Source of the DNA: Trogon surrucura
Lineage: Eukaryota > Chordata > Aves > Trogoniformes > Trogonidae
NCBI GenBank assembly: GCA_020746105.1
Contig: CM036619.1
Location: 59,569,135-59,633,134, forward strand
DNA: 64,000 nt
Direction: 5' to 3'
Positions within the stretch are counted from its first letter, which is position 1. Each line of letters opens with the position of its first letter. Below the pieces are notes generated by a model, which had not been told where the DNA came from, did not search any database, and saw nothing but the letters and a program-made list of their open reading frames with translations. A program made the position numbers and the translations under genes. Positions 59,454 to 64,000 of this stretch are shown here, one piece after another.

Positions 59454-62002
59454 ACTACTTCCAGCAATTTTTATACATTTAGCACAATCAAATTTTAGAA
59501 TAATCAAAGTTTGTTACCTATAGCTCAATTTCATAATCGTTATTATTTATATCATGATCTTGATGTACAGAAAAAGAGGAAAATGTTACAAAAGTAAACC
59601 AGCACAAGTATAAAATACTACATGTGCCCTTCAATACAGTTTTAATTATTGCTCTGCCTTAGTACCCCATAATACATTGATCGCTTTTCCTCTCATTGAG
59701 ACTAACTACTCAGCAATTAGGGTAAGTGTGATAACCAGACAGACATTCAAGCCACGTTAGACCACTCATGTCTGACAAGAATGGTCAGTCTGAATTTTAA
59801 TGTCCTTATATTTCCTGAATGATCAAACCATCCTTTATTATCACTACTCTTTTGAAATTATATGGAGAAAGAAGTGTTTACTGATGCACCTAAAAAAATC
59901 CTGGTCATGTTGAAGTACTTGGCAGATGTCCTTACTGCTTTCAAGAAGTGTCAAGATTTGTACATTGTTAGGGGAGACTGATAAATGACCATGTTCAGCA
60001 TCAAGACAAGAGATTGTTAGTTTGAGCTGGATACACTTTTTTTTCTACACAATCTCTTCTGACTATCCAGAAGCCAAAATCCACATCTTAATGGTAATGC
60101 AAGTAGCTCCATAGGATGGCTTTAATGGCACAGACTGCTTACTATCAGCACAGTACACACAACCTTGCTGTAACAAACACTGCTCTTGCTCACAAAGATC
60201 ATTTCTGTTTACATTCGAGTGTTATAAAAGGTTTACACTTGAAGAAGTACTAAAGGTGAAATACTGATTGGAGAAAAAAAATAATTAAAACCTCTCTCTC
60301 TCCAAACTTCATAATACAAAGAATTTCTGAGCTATTAAAAGCAAATTATTCCTTTCTTCAGACTGTGTGACTGTCTGTAACTTCATTGAATTACATGACT
60401 GTAGATACAATCCAAATGAATCATAATTATCCTGTTTTGGAATCTGTTCTCTTGCTGTTGCTTGAGATTTTATTACCATAGGTGGGGTCTGGGGCAATAT
60501 GACAGAGACATTAAGAGTAACAAGCTTTTTCTGGTGTTACTACTTCAAACATGATATTATGATGTCAAAAATAACATTAACAGATGCTACTGGAATACAG
60601 TTTCCTCTGAGTTAATAATGCTTCGATTCTGCAGAACAATATCCTCCAAAAGTCCACAGTACTTGGCCTGGTATCGTATTCCTATTCAATATAAAGAAAG
60701 AACTATTAAGGAGAGAGATTAATATTTAAGTGGTAAGTTTGACAAGAAACTTGATATTCCTCAAAACATTAACTTTTCCTACTGTGTGTGTGGTGAACAC
60801 ATGAATGGAGCTCCCGTAGGACATAAAACCTGGTGACACAACTACTTTTTCTGGCTGGATGTTTATTCATATTTTATTCTCCTTCAGTTTCTAATAGAGT
60901 TTGACTGTGACTTATAGACAAAACTACAGTGATGAAAAAGTGCAGTATACTTACCTCCAAGGACACTGTGAAGATTCAAGCATTGTAAAAATAATTTTGT
61001 TAAAACAGGTAAGTGAAAAGATGAACATTTTGTCTGTTCCCTTCTTCTTCTTCTCTCCCCTTCCATCCTCTGTCCACTCAAGGATAATATCTGTCACTAA
61101 AGCTTTTGCTAATATATCATTTTACTGTTTTGGGTACACATTCATTATCTTTTGTAGTAGTCAAATGTAGAAGGTGAATGGAGAACAAGCCACTGTCAAA
61201 GTCAGAGCTTGGAAATTCAGAAAAAAGATTTAATAGTTTTCTGTTCTTTTTATATGTCCTTGACAAACTAGCTTTGAGGTAGAACTAGAATTTGCTTTCA
61301 GTGTAAATTATTGTATGATAACAGAATAATATGAAAAATTGATACTTAGTAACAGCTGATCATGAAAAGTAATTAATATATTATGTATAACATTTTTTTA
61401 CTGTGGCTTAGCAGAGGTCAATTTACTTGGAGATTAATGCAGACCATCCTGGCTCATGCACAAAGCATTTTCATGAAGGGATTTTAATTCAAATAGCTAC
61501 TGCAAAATGTGCAGTTCTTTCAGCATTCAAAAGCCACAGTTCCTTAGAAGTAAACAGAAATAACCGAAAATACAGACTTTTTGTCCTTCTTGGAACAGGT
61601 AGATACATACAGAGAAGACAGGAAGGAGAAGCTTTTATAATTTTAACAGTCATAGTGAATATTTGTATCTAAATCCAACTGATTACAACTAAAAGCAGGA
61701 CAGAAATAGAGGAGGTATCTTTCAATGGCATGCATTCTAATCAGCCTCATTTAGACAATTATTGTCATCTGTACCAAGAGTTGCCTTACTTTAGTTTGGC
61801 TTTTGTGTACTACAAAAATTGCAACTTCAGACATTGAAAAGATTTCTATTGTCTTCTGGTGAATTTGGTGTCACAAAGAGGTAAAGCAAATACATACCAA
61901 AGCTGTGGCTGACTGTTCTCATCTACAACATAGTTAAGACTGCTGGCATGTGGAAACCATGTTTAATGACAATGTTTTGCTGTCTCATTCTTCCTTTACT
62001 AT
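59454..62002. other. Intergenic between two LTRs
   Basis: No retroviral gag, pol or env sequence is visible, so the flanking LTRs are not the two ends of one provirus; their opposite orientation says the same. No gene recognised. Confidence 0.8.
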
Positions 62003-62741
62003 TGTCAAAGTTTAAGGCTAGGCTGGCCACTACAGTTTGAAAGACTGTCTCTGTGATCCCTCCACCGCCCTCCCAGGGGAGAATAAGAGGGGAACCAGGG
62101 AGATAGACTTCAAGGTTGAAAAAGACTCGAATCAAAAAACTTGAAATAAAAAATAATAATACTAACAACAGTAACAATGAAAATGTCAAACTATATACAG
62201 ATACATACAAGCATGCTCAAAGAAACAAAAGAACGTGTTAATATTGGCACCAAACCTTATGGATAACAACAAGGTCCCAGGCAGGAAAAAAGTGTCCCAG
62301 ACTGGACCCACCAGCAGACAGGAGTGCCTGGGCACAGTGTCTTGATGACAGTCCAAAAAAATAATAAAAAAAAAGAGCTGTCCCACTCCCAACCAGGGCA
62401 GGCCAGCAGGAGAAGACAACCTGTCCCATGAAACAGTGCTCCTCTGCAGTGTGGAAACAGGAGGCAGGAACACAAGCAGCACAGGGAGAAGATGACAGAG
62501 AGATGGCAGAAAACCAGCAGCAACCCTTCCAACATACCAGACACTAATAGCCCCAGAGTTTTCCTGAGGGCCCCTTATATACTGAGCACCCTGGGAAGAA
62601 ACACTGTGATTGGTCCATTGGGATCACCTGACCCATCCTCTCCTCCCCATAGGCACAGCTGCCCCTCCTTCCCCATTGTGACTGCCACATGTCCTAGGCA
62701 ACACTGGAAAACTTTTATTGTGGTGCTCTCAAACCAGGATA
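62003..62741 (-). mobile_element. Second ERVL-like solo LTR, opposite orientation
   Basis: On the minus strand it starts TATCCTGGTTTGAGAGC (a G-to-A change in the terminal TG) and ends GTGGCCAGCCTAGCCTTAA, then ACA. Start, end and the CTGTATATAGTT block match the LTR at 58673-59453, so the two belong to one broad family but differ through the middle. A promoter-like AGTATATAAGGG is at the complement of 62573-62584. Flanks ACTAT and TCTGT agree at only 3 of 5 positions, so the target duplication is eroded or uncertain. No internal retroviral region. Confidence 0.75.
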
Positions 62742-64000
62742 TCTGTATGCATCCACTACTCACCTGTTTCTCTAGCTTCTATTTCCTAGAACTAAGTTCT
62801 ATTTTTCGAATTCTCTTTGTATGATGTTTCATACGATAAGTCACAGACCATGAGTAAGCCTTCTAAATAAAAAAGCAATACTACTGTTACACCTGCTCCT
62901 ACTACTACTAAAGATGCTACTGAACAGTCATATTGTTGGTCTTGGAATCATGATAACAAGTTACCTGTTCTATGACATTGGTTGATTCATCTGTCTTTTT
63001 CATCTGTTGATATAAAGGTCTGAAGAAAAGTAGAATATTTTTGATTTTTTTGAGAATGAAGATAGTATGATAGCATCTATGTAGTAAGTGGATTTGTGTT
63101 TGTTTTCTCTTTTAAATTGAAAATATGAAGTATAATTGTCAATAGAATTAAGTCCTGAAATAAGCCAATGTCAGCACTAAGGTAATTTCAATGTTGTATA
63201 TGGGACAGCAAGAGACAGTAAGCATTCCTGAAAATGATTTGGCATTAGAAAAACAAACAAATGCAATATGATAGCCATACCACTGGGATGGAAAGTTGTA
63301 GAGAAAAGCACAAATAAAGGCTGCCAATACTTTCACACATCTTGTATTTCATAGACTTCCAGATAGAGAAATTGAATCAATTTGCTTATTCATTTTGTCT
63401 TTGAAACGTTCTCTCAAATCCACAATAAGACAGTGGCGTATAAATATATTGGAAGGCTAGTACACTTTGTTCAGAGGCAAAAGAAAGCTTCGTTGTATAC
63501 TAAATCGGAGGATATGAAATAAAGTTAAATGCTTAATTGATGTTTTAATATGGAAGCAGCCATATTTGCAAGTAACCAAGAAAGGTTTTGAGAATGTATG
63601 TTCTCCTCAGCTAATTTACTCTGACAGCTGAAGATTGTTAAAATGAATTTCTAAAATAAAACATTTTTTGTAAACCTTATGGTTTAACTAATTTGAGGTT
63701 AACAAATATAAACTTTATTGATATAGAAGCAACATCTGAGGAGGGAAAATTCATCCTTCTTGCCATTCAATCATAAAAAAAACCCTAAAAGTTTTGCCAA
63801 TTTAAAAATCTGTTCTCCCTTTGGAAATTAGAAATTAAAGGCTCCGTTGCTAGCAAGTTGTATTGGCAAAGCGATGTGTGGGAAAAGCCAATGGTCTTGA
63901 ACAGACTGCCTCATTGAATAATATCTCTAAATTTTATCTGCCATGTGCATCAGGAATCACTGCTCTGTTAAAACATCAAAGTGGAGGCAGCTCCGGTAAG
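62742..64000. other. Intergenic, no gene seen
   Basis: AT-rich sequence to the window end; nothing recognised. Confidence 0.8.

Noticed and set aside
58673..62741. One provirus bounded by two LTRs
   Set aside because: The LTRs are in opposite orientations and differ internally, and no gag, pol or env remnants lie between them.
63940..64000. Exon ending at the GTAAG at the window edge
   Set aside because: No open frame with recognisable protein leads into it; a lone GTAAG is common by chance.

Overview
The window is vertebrate nuclear DNA, AT-rich and mostly non-coding, and it comes from a bird, probably a passerine. The bird evidence is two CR1 LINE copies ending in the CR1 (ATTCTATG)n tail, avian-type solo LTRs, and two copies of a tRNA-headed, CR1-tailed SINE. 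As I recall, that SINE design is best known from the zebra finch (TguSINE1).

The window holds one gene, on the + strand: the 3' part of CDH7 (cadherin-7, a type II classical cadherin). Ten coding exons lie at 15712-16006, 22323-22442, 24767-24934, 26276-26463, 35166-35419, 39235-39371, 41523-41644, 43039-43156, 45170-45421 and 51672-52165. They are 295, 120, 168, 188, 254, 137, 122, 118, 252 and 494 nt long. All have AG/GT borders and compatible phases, and together they give an uninterrupted 715-residue reading frame. It covers most of EC1, then EC2 to EC5, the transmembrane helix and the whole catenin-binding tail. The first coding exon (signal peptide, propeptide, start of EC1 with the adhesive tryptophans, about 70 residues) was not found and should lie upstream. 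I call it c1, so the exons seen here are c2 to c11.

Layout: 1-15711 is the end of the intron before c2, with a minus-strand CR1 fragment at 8991-9620. 15712-52165 is the exon/intron body of CDH7; its 2.2-kb intron 7 carries a SINE (39761-39947) and a sense-oriented solo LTR (40010-40385) with a perfect 6-bp target duplication. 52166 to about 54300 is the 3' UTR, with an AATAAA at 54278. 54300-64000 is intergenic DNA with an internally deleted CR1 (54660-56138) that has a SINE in its 3' UTR, and two related ERVL-like solo LTRs in opposite orientations (58673-59453 and 62003-62741).

I found no second protein-coding gene, functional RNA gene, CRISPR array or novel multi-gene system. The most interesting signals are the nested or deleted retroelements, a perfect 25-bp inverted repeat in intron 2, the in-frame skippable exon c10 that carries the start of the membrane helix, and a few gene-free segments that may be conserved regulatory DNA or unrecognised old repeats.
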